From Pseudidiomarina terrestris (lineage in GTDB: Bacteria; Pseudomonadota; Gammaproteobacteria; Enterobacterales; Alteromonadaceae): a stretch of DNA of 64,000 nt. Below the pieces are notes generated by a model. The model was given only the letters and a program-made list of their open reading frames with translations, did no database searches and was not told the origin of the DNA. The position numbers and the translations under genes were made by a program. The stretch covers positions 310,001-374,000 of the forward strand of contig NZ_JAGGJF010000001.1 of assembly GCF_030466405.1 (NCBI RefSeq). Direction: 5' to 3'. How positions within the stretch are numbered: position 1 is the first letter of the stretch; every line of letters starts with the position of its first letter. Of this stretch, positions 36,240-45,438 are shown piece by piece.

Positions 36240-38828
36240 TTAGGCGACTTGGATGCTGGGGATGATGTTGGCTTTGGCGGCGGTTTCGGCGTCGCGGAAG
36301 GCGTCCATCTGGTCGAAGTTGAGGTACTTGTAGACTTCGCCGGCCATTGCATTGATGTCCGAGGCGTATTCCATGTACTCGGCTGGCGTTGGCAGCTTGC
36401 CTAAAATCGCGCCCACTGCAGCAAGTTCAGCGGAGGTCAGGTAGACGTTAGCACCATCGCCAAGGCGGTTCGGGAAGTTACGGGTTGAAGTCGACAACAC
36501 GGTCGCGCCCGCTTCTACGCGTGCCTGGTTGCCCATGCACAGTGAACAGCCTGGCATCTCAGTGCGCACACCGTTGTTGGCGTAGATGTTGTAGTAACCT
36601 TCTTCGCGCAACTGTGCTTCGTCCATTTTGGTTGGCGGCGCAATCCACAGCCGCGTGTTCAGCGCTTCGGTGTTCTTCTCCAGCAACTTACCTGCTGCAC
36701 GGAAGTGACCAATATTCGTCATACATGAACCGATGAACACTTCGTCAACTTTGTCGCCTGCGACTTCACTCAGGAACTTCGCATCGTCAGGGTCATTCGG
36801 GCAACAGACGATAGGCTCTTTAATTTCTGCCAAATCGATTTCAATCACTTCCGCGTATTCAGCGTCGGCATCAGCACGCATCAGTGACGGATTTGCCAGC
36901 CAGTCTTCCATCTTCTGGGCACGGCGCTCAAGAGTACGCACATCGCCGTAGCCTTCGTTGATCATCCAACGCAGCATGGTAATGTTAGAACGCAGGTACT
37001 CTGCGACTGACTCTTCTGACAAGTTGATGGTACAACCTGCGGCAGAACGTTCAGCAGATGCATCAGACAATTCGAACGCTTGCTCAACGGTTAGGTGGTC
37101 AAGGCCTTCGATTTCCAGAATACGACCAGAGAATGCATTTTTCTTGCCACGCTTCTCAACGGTCAACAAGCCTTCTTTAATCGCAAACGCAGGAATTGCA
37201 TGCACCAGGTCACGTAAAGTAATACCCGGCTGCATTTCACCTTTGAAGCGCACCAATACCGACTCTGGCATATCCAGTGGCATCACGCCTGTTGCTGCTG
37301 CGAACGCGACCAGACCAGAACCTGCCGGGAATGAAATACCTAGTGGGAAACGGGTATGCGAGTCACCACCAGTACCGACAGTGTCAGGCAGCAGCATACG
37401 GTTCAACCAGCTGTGGATGATACCGTCGCCAGGGCGCAATGAAACACCGCCGCGGTTCATAATGAAGTCAGGCAAGGTATGTTGCGTGTCGATATCCACC
37501 GGCTTCGGATAAGCTGCAGTATGACAGAATGACTGCATGGTTAAGTCGGCAGTGAAGCCCAAACAGGCCAAGTCTTTCAGTTCATCACGGGTCATTGGAC
37601 CGGTGGTGTCCTGCGAACCTACGGTGGTCATTTTCGGCTCGCAATAGGTACCCGGACGGACGCCGTCCATACCACAGGCTTTACCTACCATTTTCTGCGC
37701 CAGGGTATAGCCCTTGCCGCTATCAGCAGGTTGCTCGGGTTTGAGGAACAAGTCCGAAGGACCCATGCCCAAAGATTCACGAGCTTTCTCGGTCAGACCG
37801 CGACCGATGATCAGGTTGATTCGGCCACCGGCGCGAACTTCGTCAAGGATCACACGAGAAGCGTAATCGTACTCAGCGATAACGTCGCCCGCTTCGTTCT
37901 CGATTTTACCCTCGTAAGGATGAATGGTGATCACATCACCCATGTTCATCTTTTCGACGTCTGCTTCAAACACCAACGCGCCAGCGTCTTTCATGGTATT
38001 GAAGAAAATTGGCGCTACTTTGCCACCAATACAGATGCCGCCGGCACGCTTGTTTGGTGTACCCGGCATGTCTTCACCAATAAACCACAACACTGAGTTG
38101 GTCGCTGATTTACGTGACGAGCCAGTACCGACCACGTCGCCTACGAAAGCGACTGGATGGCCTTTTTCTTTCAATTCTTCGATTTGCTTAGCAGCGTCGG
38201 TGACACCTTCGCGCGGCATTTTGTACATGGCTTTAGCGTGCAGCGGAATGTCTGGACGTGACCAGGCATCAGGTGCTGGTGACAAGTCGTCGGTGTTAGT
38301 TTCACCCGTCACTTTAAAGACAGTGGCTTTGATTTGCTCAGGCATTTCGTTGCGGCTGGTAAACCATTCCGCATTCGCCCATGACTCGACCACTTCTTTC
38401 GCCAGCGCATTGCCAGCTTTCATTTTCTCTTCAACGTCATGGAAGGCATCGAACATCAGCAAGGTATGCTTTAGTTCGTAAGCGGCGAGTTCACCAAGAT
38501 CAGCGTCATCTAACAAATCAACCAAAGTCACGATGTTGTAGCCACCGTGCATGTTGCCAAGTAACTTCACAGCGTCCTGCTTGGTGATAACCGGACTTGA
38601 GACTTCGCCCTTAACCAGTGCAGATAAAAAGCCAGCTTTTACATAAGCGGCTTCGTCGACGCCCGGAGGCACACGCTCAGACAGGAGTTCAACCAGGAAT
38701 TGTTCTTCGCCAGCAGGCGGGTTTTTCAGGAGTTCTACGAGATCAGCGACTTGTTCTGCGGTTAACGGCTTTGGTGGAATGCCTTCGGCAGCGCGCTCTT
38801 CAACATGCTTACGATAGTCTTGCAGCAC
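36240..38828 (-). CDS. acnB: Aconitate hydratase B
   Basis: Main TCA-cycle aconitase with a [4Fe-4S] cluster, isomerising citrate to isocitrate and also acting on 2-methylisocitrate. It has 862 aa (E. coli 865). The N-terminal HEAT-like domain begins [20 protein letters not shown]. Conserved stretches are [20 protein letters not shown] and [21 protein letters not shown], with cluster cysteines in [12 protein letters not shown] and [11 protein letters not shown]. The start is a GTG at 38828 with GAGG six bases upstream, matching the E. coli N-terminus. The stop is 3 bp from a 21-bp palindrome. Confidence 0.97.
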   Translation of the reverse strand: MLQDYRKHVEERAAEGIPPKPLTAEQVADLVELLKNPPAGEEQFLVELLSERVPPGVDEAAYVKAGFLSALVKGEVSSPVITKQDAVKLLGNMHGGYNIVTLVDLLDDADLGELAAYELKHTLLMFDAFHDVEEKMKAGNALAKEVVESWANAEWFTSRNEMPEQIKATVFKVTGETNTDDLSPAPDAWSRPDIPLHAKAMYKMPREGVTDAAKQIEELKEKGHPVAFVGDVVGTGSSRKSATNSVLWFIGEDMPGTPNKRAGGICIGGKVAPIFFNTMKDAGALVFEADVEKMNMGDVITIHPYEGKIENEAGDVIAEYDYASRVILDEVRAGGRINLIIGRGLTEKARESLGMGPSDLFLKPEQPADSGKGYTLAQKMVGKACGMDGVRPGTYCEPKMTTVGSQDTTGPMTRDELKDLACLGFTADLTMQSFCHTAAYPKPVDIDTQHTLPDFIMNRGGVSLRPGDGIIHSWLNRMLLPDTVGTGGDSHTRFPLGISFPAGSGLVAFAAATGVMPLDMPESVLVRFKGEMQPGITLRDLVHAIPAFAIKEGLLTVEKRGKKNAFSGRILEIEGLDHLTVEQAFELSDASAERSAAGCTINLSEESVAEYLRSNITMLRWMINEGYGDVRTLERRAQKMEDWLANPSLMRADADAEYAEVIEIDLAEIKEPIVCCPNDPDDAKFLSEVAGDKVDEVFIGSCMTNIGHFRAAGKLLEKNTEALNTRLWIAPPTKMDEAQLREEGYYNIYANNGVRTEMPGCSLCMGNQARVEAGATVLSTSTRNFPNRLGDGANVYLTSAELAAVGAILGKLPTPAEYMEYASDINAMAGEVYKYLNFDQMDAFRDAETAAKANIIPSIQVA

Positions 38829-39108
38829 AGATTACCTCTACTTTGCTATGCGGATGAAACTTGCGGGTGAAAAAGTGGCGCAATTATAGGGGTTTTGACT
38901 ACTAATTAAAATTCATAGGAGCACATAAAAGGTAATCTTTAGCATAAGTTTCATGAATAGCTAAGCCCTTGGCGAGGACCTTTCCAAAATGTCAGCTGGC
39001 GGGTTTACAAATGCTTACACTTAGTTGCTGGAAATGCGTTCGTTGACATAAACCTTTCACACTCTTGGTCTATCCTAATAGGTAGGGCACCTGGGGGGGG
39101 GCCTAATT
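38829..39108. other. Intergenic region upstream of acnB and a small exported gene
   Basis: About 280 bp between divergent genes. It contains TTGACA at 39043-39048 and a run of nine G (39093-39101), 7 bp before the ATG of the small exported gene. I see no RNA gene and no clear operator. Confidence 0.5.
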
Positions 39109-39507
39109 ATGAAAACTGCAATGATGAAATCCGTACACGCTTTATCAGCACTAGCCATGTTTACTTTGGTCAATGGTATGGTCAGTACTTCCGCCATCGC
39201 GTCGGTTGAGGTACAAAACGCCAATAAAATCATAGCTCAACAGGTTTACCGCTACACTTACGCACCTGAGAATTACGCCGGCAGTATCGATCATGAGCTG
39301 GGCATCATGCAACAGACGTTGATGGCAGATGTCCGCAAAGACAGTATGCTAAGCGCGCGCGCCGGGCTTGAAACCAGCGCCAATGAGCTGCGCGATATGA
39401 CCAGGCTAGCTGAGCTTAGCCTAAACACCAGCGCTGAACGAGCGCCAGATCATCTCTTCGGCCGGCCCAGCTATACGCTCCGCCGATCGTACCAGATGTA
39501 CCTCTAA
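39109..39507 (+). CDS. Small exported protein of unknown function
   Basis: A 132-aa protein with a plausible signal peptide (cleavage near residue 31, ASA). I recognise no family. The mature part is helical and rich in Ala, Met and Tyr, with no cysteines. The ATG is preceded by nine consecutive G that replace a normal ribosome-binding site. Its last 87 bp overlap the 3' end of the convergent LysR gene, which makes the exact 3' end or the gene itself less certain. Confidence 0.55.
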   Translation: MKTAMMKSVHALSALAMFTLVNGMVSTSAIASVEVQNANKIIAQQVYRYTYAPENYAGSIDHELGIMQQTLMADVRKDSMLSARAGLETSANELRDMTRLAELSLNTSAERAPDHLFGRPSYTLRRSYQMYL

Positions 39508-40308
39508 GTTCACGTTATTGATGAATCCGGGGATGTCGATGCGTTGTAACGCTTTGCGTTGCAAAGCATCCCCGACTAAATCGCCGGGAATAATACCCCA
39601 GCCCATACCTGCCAGCAATAATTCACGCTGCGTGATCGAGTCATTGACCCGAATGCGCTGCTTACTTGGCATACGGATGATGCTGTCGAGATCTATCCCG
39701 ACGTCCTGATTCTGTGGGATCAGCATGGGTAGCTCAAGCAAGTCATGCCGCTGAAGCTCCTTTAAGTTTCGCCCTGCCAATAATGCTGGGGCACATACCA
39801 CCAACAGCTCGAACGGCCGCACCCGTATGGTCTCGAAGTCGCCGTACTGGCGAAAAATCGGTAACCACGGTGAGAGTGCCAGCTCGGCTTCGCCGCTGCT
39901 AATTTTACGTAGCACCCGCAGTTGTGAATCACCACTAAGCAACAGCTCGGTCGCCGGATACTGTTGTTGCACCTCATGCATCGCGGAAAACAACGCCGAG
40001 GGCGCGCAGGTGTAATCATAAGCAAGGCGCAGCTGGGGCTCAGCACCGGTCTGTAATTGTTCCGCCAATGATTGTAGCCGTTGCTGCTGGCGAATCACCT
40101 CACGGGCCTGGCGTAAAAACTGCCGACCCCGCGCCGTAAGCGTTAAGCGATAGCCACTGCGATCGAACAACTCAAACCCAGCGTCCTCCTCGAGATGCTT
40201 TAGCCCCATGCTCACCGCCGCCTGAGTGCGGTGCATTCGTTCCGCAACACCTTGCACGGAACCGGTGTCGGCAAGGTGCAGAAGCATTTCCAACTGGTTT
40301 AGTTTCAT
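39421..40308 (-). CDS. LysR-family transcriptional regulator
   Basis: A 295-aa regulator. The N-terminal winged helix is LNQLEMLLHLADTGSVQGVAERMHRTQAAVSMGLKHLEE-like, with the wing in FELFDRSGYRLTLTARGRQ. The C-terminal effector domain (about 90-290) has the two-lobed periplasmic-binding fold. The recognition helix and effector give no target. It converges with the small exported gene, overlapping by 87 bp. Nearby possible targets are the exported orphan gene and the RND operon at 41246, but this is only a guess from position. Confidence 0.92.
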   Translation of the reverse strand: MKLNQLEMLLHLADTGSVQGVAERMHRTQAAVSMGLKHLEEDAGFELFDRSGYRLTLTARGRQFLRQAREVIRQQQRLQSLAEQLQTGAEPQLRLAYDYTCAPSALFSAMHEVQQQYPATELLLSGDSQLRVLRKISSGEAELALSPWLPIFRQYGDFETIRVRPFELLVVCAPALLAGRNLKELQRHDLLELPMLIPQNQDVGIDLDSIIRMPSKQRIRVNDSITQRELLLAGMGWGIIPGDLVGDALQRKALQRIDIPGFINNVNLEVHLVRSAERIAGPAEEMIWRSFSAGV

Positions 40309-40532
40309 TGTGGAACCTTAAAACGTTAATTCCTCTTGGTATCCACCGCCGTCATAGCATCTGACCTCTGAATACGGTGGTCTTTTATGGTCATCTTCTA
40401 CTTTTACTATCGCAGAAAAAACTAATTAAATCTGTTTCAACTTAGGGGAAAATGTGCAAGTAAAAAAGGATTGAAAACGACCAAGGTCTGCATTATTATC
40501 TTTGTTACATTATAGCAACAGGATTGTTATTT

Positions 40533-41120
40533 ATGTTTTGCAAAATATTGGCTGGGGTCTTTTTTATAGCTGCCACCGTCACAGTTGTGTTTGCAGGAAA
40601 GGCAACTGCAGGGGCAGTAGATGATCGCTCAAGTACACAGTTGAACGTTGAAGTGGTTCAGCGGGGGGCTGAATTGGTCCGCATTCAGTTTGATGCTGGA
40701 ACGGCTGGCGATCTACCTTTACCCGCGGACTTACATGAGATCGTTGAACCATCAATTATCCACATGGTAGGAGACAAGCAAACTACAAATGCTGAACGAG
40801 CTAATTCAATTGTTCGACATATACAATATTTTTCACAGGTCGAGCCTAGGGACTTCAATTTCTATATTGATTCGAAGAAAACGCGAGATGGTAGTAATTT
40901 TGTCGGGTTTTGCGTCGATTATGGAGAAAACATTATCCATGTAACCTGTAGCCGAGCTGTACTTGATTTATCCACGTTAGATTTTAAGGATTTAATGAAA
41001 AAGAACGGGATCGACTTTAAGTTGATACAAGATAAGGCTGCTTCGGACAACCACCGGGTGGCGGAGGCGCTATTGAAATTTGATTCGTACAAGAAGGCAC
41101 AACAATCTTTCAACCCGTAG
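40533..41120 (+). CDS. Orphan exported protein, unknown function
   Basis: A 195-aa protein with an N-terminal hydrophobic signal (MFCKILAGVFFIAATVTVVFAG, likely cleaved near residue 25). I recognise no family. The mature part has two cysteines (GFCVDYG and HVTCSRAV) about 14 residues apart that could pair, and a Lys-rich C-terminus. Base composition is more AT-rich than the neighbours. I chose the ATG at 40533 with AGGA upstream over the TTG at 40524. It lies 125 bp before the RND adaptor on the same strand with no obvious link. Confidence 0.65.
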   Translation: MFCKILAGVFFIAATVTVVFAGKATAGAVDDRSSTQLNVEVVQRGAELVRIQFDAGTAGDLPLPADLHEIVEPSIIHMVGDKQTTNAERANSIVRHIQYFSQVEPRDFNFYIDSKKTRDGSNFVGFCVDYGENIIHVTCSRAVLDLSTLDFKDLMKKNGIDFKLIQDKAASDNHRVAEALLKFDSYKKAQQSFNP

Positions 41121-41245
41121 CTTAGCGCCGATAGATATTTAGCTTTTCTTATTGTCTTTTTCATTTTTATTCAGTATTACTTTATATATATTAGAGTTAA
41201 ACTTCATGCCAGTAAATGACACTACTCTTTTTTGAAAAGGTAACC

Positions 41246-42358
41246 ATGTACAACTGGCAATGTTTGGCATTCGCATTATCTCTGAGCATACTCGCGGGTT
41301 GCGAGCCCACGCCCGCACTCCAGCAAGCTGATCCCGTCGTGCAACCGGTTAAACTCCATGAGGTCGGCAGTTTAACGGAGCATAGGTTTCGCGAGTTCCC
41401 TGCAGTGCTGGAAGCAGCGCAGGTGGCACAACTAGCGTTTCGGGTCGGCGGTGAGATCGATGCTTTCCCTATCAAAGCTGGAACTACCGTACAACAAGGT
41501 GAGCTCATCGCCCGTCTCGATCCAACCGACTATCAGTTGGTATTGGATCAGGCCCAGGCTCGCTTTGAACTCGCTCAGGCACAATTCCAACGCACCGAAA
41601 GCCTGGTCGAACAAGGCGTGATATCGCGCCAGCAGTTCGACGAAACCAAAGCCAATCTGGAAGTGGCGCGGGCAAACCTCGAAACGGCGAAGGCCAATGT
41701 ACGTTATACCGAATTACGTGCGCCCTTTACCGGTACCATCGCCCATGTTTTTGTTGAAGCCTTCGAAACCGTGCAGCCACAACGTCCCATTGCCACCTTA
41801 CAGATGGACGATGCCATCGATGTCAGTATCACTGTGCCGGAACAGTTATTCGCCCGTGTCCAGCGTCAGCTGGATTATCAGCCCGAAGTCATCTTTGCCG
41901 CCGCTCCAGAGCAGAGCTACCGTGCGCAACTAAAAGAATGGGATACCACGGCCGATCCTGCGACCAACACCTACAAAGTCGTCTTCACTATGCCAACTCC
42001 AGCGGAGTTTAACGTGCTCCCAGGCATGTCCGCGACCGTGCGGGTCGACTCCTACGCCGTTGCAAGCCAGCCGACCAAGGGCGTGCTGATCCCCACTACC
42101 GCAGTATTCTCTGACACGACAGCGCCCGTAGAGGCGCCACACCGGGTTTGGGTTTTCACCCCCCTGACGAACACAGGTGAAGAACAAAGCGCAACAGGCA
42201 CCGTGAGTCAGCGCGAAATTCAGGTCGGTCGGGTCACAGGCTCCAGCATCGAAGTCACCGCGGGCTTGAGTGCGGGCGAACAGATTGTAGTAGCGGGCGT
42301 CCATGCCCTTGAAGAAGGCCAGCAAGTGCGGCGCTGGATTAAGGAGCGAGGCCTGTAA
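41246..42358 (+). CDS. RND efflux periplasmic adaptor lipoprotein (AcrA-like)
   Basis: A 370-aa membrane-fusion protein. The lipobox LAGC gives an acylated Cys at residue 19. The barrel-sandwich halves flank a coiled-coil hairpin (about residues 95-160, FELAQAQFQRTESLVEQGVI), and the motif LRAPFTGTIAHVFVEAFETV is typical of HlyD/AcrA adaptors. It feeds the inner-membrane pump encoded next, whose ATG shares one base with this stop. AAAAGG precedes ATG 41246. No outer-membrane channel gene lies in this operon. Confidence 0.93.
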   Translation: MYNWQCLAFALSLSILAGCEPTPALQQADPVVQPVKLHEVGSLTEHRFREFPAVLEAAQVAQLAFRVGGEIDAFPIKAGTTVQQGELIARLDPTDYQLVLDQAQARFELAQAQFQRTESLVEQGVISRQQFDETKANLEVARANLETAKANVRYTELRAPFTGTIAHVFVEAFETVQPQRPIATLQMDDAIDVSITVPEQLFARVQRQLDYQPEVIFAAAPEQSYRAQLKEWDTTADPATNTYKVVFTMPTPAEFNVLPGMSATVRVDSYAVASQPTKGVLIPTTAVFSDTTAPVEAPHRVWVFTPLTNTGEEQSATGTVSQREIQVGRVTGSSIEVTAGLSAGEQIVVAGVHALEEGQQVRRWIKERGL

Positions 42359-45300
42359 TGGATATCGCTCGTTACAGTATTCGGCGCAGCACCACCAGTT
42401 GGTTACTCCTTGTATTACTTTTAGTCGGCGGTGTGTTAGCACTTACCAACATCGGCCGTCTGGAAGACCCGGAATTCACCCTGAAAAAAGCCATGGTGAT
42501 CACCGCCTACCCGGGCGCGTCGGCGCAACAGGTCGAAGAAGAAGTGACTTACCGGCTGGAAAACGCTATTCAGGAGCTGGGCAACATTGATCACATCAAC
42601 TCCATCTCAAAACCGGGGCTGAGCCAGATCACCGTAGACATGAAGACCACTTTGCGTGCAGATGATATGCCCCAGATCTGGGATGAGTTACGCCGCAAAG
42701 TGAACGATGTCACGCGTCGTCTTCCGCCCGGTGCCGAGCAGCCTATCGTACGCGACGACTTTGCCGACGTTTACGGCATTATGCTGGCGGTGACTGGGGC
42801 TGGCTACAGTTATGAGGACATCAAAGACTACACCGACTTTTTAAGGCGCGAGCTGGTACTGGTGGAAGGTGTCGGCAAAGTTCTGATCGACGGTGACCAG
42901 CAAGAGCAGGTCATCGTTGAGATCTCCCGAAGTAAACTCGCGAACGTTGGCATCCCGCCCGCGCAAGTGCTGAATCTGTTACAAACCCAGAATGTCGTCG
43001 CCGATGCAGGTCGGGTACTTAGCGGCGATGAGCGTATCCGTCTGCATACCACCGGAGAATTTGCCAAGGTCGAAGATCTGGCCGATCTGATGATTAGCAA
43101 TCCCGGTGCCAACGAGCGCATTCTTTTGCGCGATGTGGCCACGGTCAGCCGGGACTACCAGGAGATTCCCGAGCACTTGGTCCGCTTCAATGGCCAGCCA
43201 TCGCTCTGGTTAGGGATTTCCTTTGGCCCTGACGTCAACGTCGTCGACGTCGGCCGGCGGGTGGAGCAACGGCTGGCGGAACTCAGTTACGCACAACCCG
43301 TGGGTATCGATGTTGCCTACATTTATGATCAACCTGCGGAAGTCGACAAGTCAGTCCAAAGTTTCCTTCTCAACCTGGCCGAAGCCGTTGCCATCGTGGT
43401 AGTGGCTCTTTTGCTGACGATGGGCTTACGCAGCGGCGTGTTGATTGGCAGCGTATTGCTGGTCACTGTGCTCGGTAGCTTTATCTTTATGTACCTGCTG
43501 GACATCCAGCTGCAACGCGTTTCCTTAGGCGCCCTCATCATCGCCCTCGGCATGTTGGTCGATAACGCGATTGTCATTGCCGAAGGTATGCTGGTCGGCG
43601 TGCGACGTGGTTTGTCGCGCCTGCAGGCCGCAAGTGTCATCGTACAGCAAAATATCTGGCCTTTACTGGGTGCCACTGCGGTCGCAGTCATTGCCTTTGC
43701 ACCCATAGGCTTGTCGGAAGATGCCAGCGGTGAATACGCGAATTCATTATTCTGGGTGCTGTTTATTTCATTATTCCTGAGCTGGTTTACCGCCATAACC
43801 CTGACCCCTTTCCTTGGCAATCTGCTCTATCGCCGGGATGCCCGTGCCATGAGTGCCAAAGATCAGCCAGAAGACGATGACCATGTCTATCAGCACTGGG
43901 TTTTTCGCGGTTACCGCAAACTCCTGCGCCTTTTCCTGCAATGGCGCAAGACCACCATGCTGGTCATGCTGGCCTTACTGGTGGCGGCGGTCGCTGGCTT
44001 TACCACGGTCAAACAGTCGTTCTTTCCACCATCGAACACGCCCATGCTGTTTGTCGATGTCTGGTACCCGCAGGGCACCGATATTCGGGCCACCGCAGAG
44101 CAGGTGGCTGAACTCGAAGCCTATCTGCAAGAAACCTATCCAGACCTTGATTATGTTGCCAGTACCATAGGCCGCGGTGCGCCACGTTTCACCCTCACCT
44201 ACATGGTGGAAAAGTCCTACGAAAGCTATGGCCAACTCATCCTGCGCGCGCAGGACAATGACAAGCTCGCCACAGTGCATGAAGGGCTCACGGCCTATCT
44301 GAACCAGCACCAACCAGACGTGCAGTTTAAGATGAAACCCGTAGAGATGGGACCGTCGCAAAACGCCAAAATTGAGGCGCGCTTCAGTGGCCCTGACCCG
44401 CTCGTGCTGCACAGGCTTGCAGCTCAAGCCGAAGCTATTATGGCGCAAGACCCGGGCGTGCGTAATCTACGCAACGACTGGCGCCAGCGTACCAAAGTAC
44501 TGCAGCCGGTATTCAATGAGCCCGCAGCGCGGCGACTGGGCGTGACCAAGGCCGACGTGAATAACGTGCTGAAACGCAATTTCAACGGTCAGACCGTAGG
44601 CCTGTTTCGTGACGGTACCCAACTGATGCCTATTGTGGTCCGCGCGCCGCTGGAAGAGCGCCGTGAAGTTTCCGACTGGCATGAACTGCAGATCTACTCA
44701 CCAGCGCTGCAGCAGCATATCCCTATGGCTCAGGTGGTCAGCGCTATGCAACTGGTGGCCGAGGACAATCTCATCCTTCGGCGCGACCGTAAGCGCACCC
44801 TCACGGTGATGGCCGATCACGACGTATTCGGCGACGAAACAGCTGCCATGGTACTTGAGCGTATACGCCCAGACATCGAAGCCTTGCCATTACCTGTCGG
44901 TTACCGGCTGGAATGGGGCGGTGAACATGAAGCCTCGCAAAAAGCCACTGGCGCAGTGTTTCAGGCCTTGCCGCTGGCCTTTGTGGTGATGTTTATTATT
45001 ACCGTTCTGTTGTTCAACTCCATCCGTCAGGCCGGGGTATTGTGGACCACGGTGCCCCTGAGCGTCATTGGTGTCACCCTGGGTCTGGCACTGTCAGGTC
45101 AGCCCTTTGGCTTTATGGCGCTGCTTGGCTTTCTCAGTTTATCGGGAATGTTAATCAAAAACGGCGTGGTACTACTGGAGCAGATCCGGGTGGAACTGGC
45201 TGCCGGCAAACAGGCACTGGTCGCTCTGGAAGATGCTGCAGTGACCCGGGTACGACCGGTGGTCATGGCAGCGGTCACCACTATTTTAGGCATGGTGCCG

Positions 45301-45438
45301 CTGTTATTCGATGACTTCTTTGTCAGCATGGCCGTGGTCATTATGTTCGGCCTCGGCTTTGCGACGTTACTTACCTTAATTGTTGTGCCGGTGATGTACG
45401 CGCTGGTCATGCGCGTACCCCACCAGCAAAACGCTTAG
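42358..45438 (+). CDS. RND efflux pump permease (AcrB/HAE-like)
   Basis: A 1026-aa inner-membrane proton-driven exporter. It has the duplicated RND plan: one TM near residues 17-34, a large periplasmic loop, TM2-6 (about 330-475), a second loop (about 560-850) and TM8-12. TM4 contains GALIIALGMLVDNAIVIAEGMLVGVRRGL, with the two proton-relay Asp of drug-type RND replaced by the D-N pair context LVDNAIV. It clusters by eye with hydrophobe/amphiphile pumps rather than metal pumps. Its 3' end overlaps the convergent CusA-like gene by 4 bp. Confidence 0.9.
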   Translation: MDIARYSIRRSTTSWLLLVLLLVGGVLALTNIGRLEDPEFTLKKAMVITAYPGASAQQVEEEVTYRLENAIQELGNIDHINSISKPGLSQITVDMKTTLRADDMPQIWDELRRKVNDVTRRLPPGAEQPIVRDDFADVYGIMLAVTGAGYSYEDIKDYTDFLRRELVLVEGVGKVLIDGDQQEQVIVEISRSKLANVGIPPAQVLNLLQTQNVVADAGRVLSGDERIRLHTTGEFAKVEDLADLMISNPGANERILLRDVATVSRDYQEIPEHLVRFNGQPSLWLGISFGPDVNVVDVGRRVEQRLAELSYAQPVGIDVAYIYDQPAEVDKSVQSFLLNLAEAVAIVVVALLLTMGLRSGVLIGSVLLVTVLGSFIFMYLLDIQLQRVSLGALIIALGMLVDNAIVIAEGMLVGVRRGLSRLQAASVIVQQNIWPLLGATAVAVIAFAPIGLSEDASGEYANSLFWVLFISLFLSWFTAITLTPFLGNLLYRRDARAMSAKDQPEDDDHVYQHWVFRGYRKLLRLFLQWRKTTMLVMLALLVAAVAGFTTVKQSFFPPSNTPMLFVDVWYPQGTDIRATAEQVAELEAYLQETYPDLDYVASTIGRGAPRFTLTYMVEKSYESYGQLILRAQDNDKLATVHEGLTAYLNQHQPDVQFKMKPVEMGPSQNAKIEARFSGPDPLVLHRLAAQAEAIMAQDPGVRNLRNDWRQRTKVLQPVFNEPAARRLGVTKADVNNVLKRNFNGQTVGLFRDGTQLMPIVVRAPLEERREVSDWHELQIYSPALQQHIPMAQVVSAMQLVAEDNLILRRDRKRTLTVMADHDVFGDETAAMVLERIRPDIEALPLPVGYRLEWGGEHEASQKATGAVFQALPLAFVVMFIITVLLFNSIRQAGVLWTTVPLSVIGVTLGLALSGQPFGFMALLGFLSLSGMLIKNGVVLLEQIRVELAAGKQALVALEDAAVTRVRPVVMAAVTTILGMVPLLFDDFFVSMAVVIMFGLGFATLLTLIVVPVMYALVMRVPHQQNA

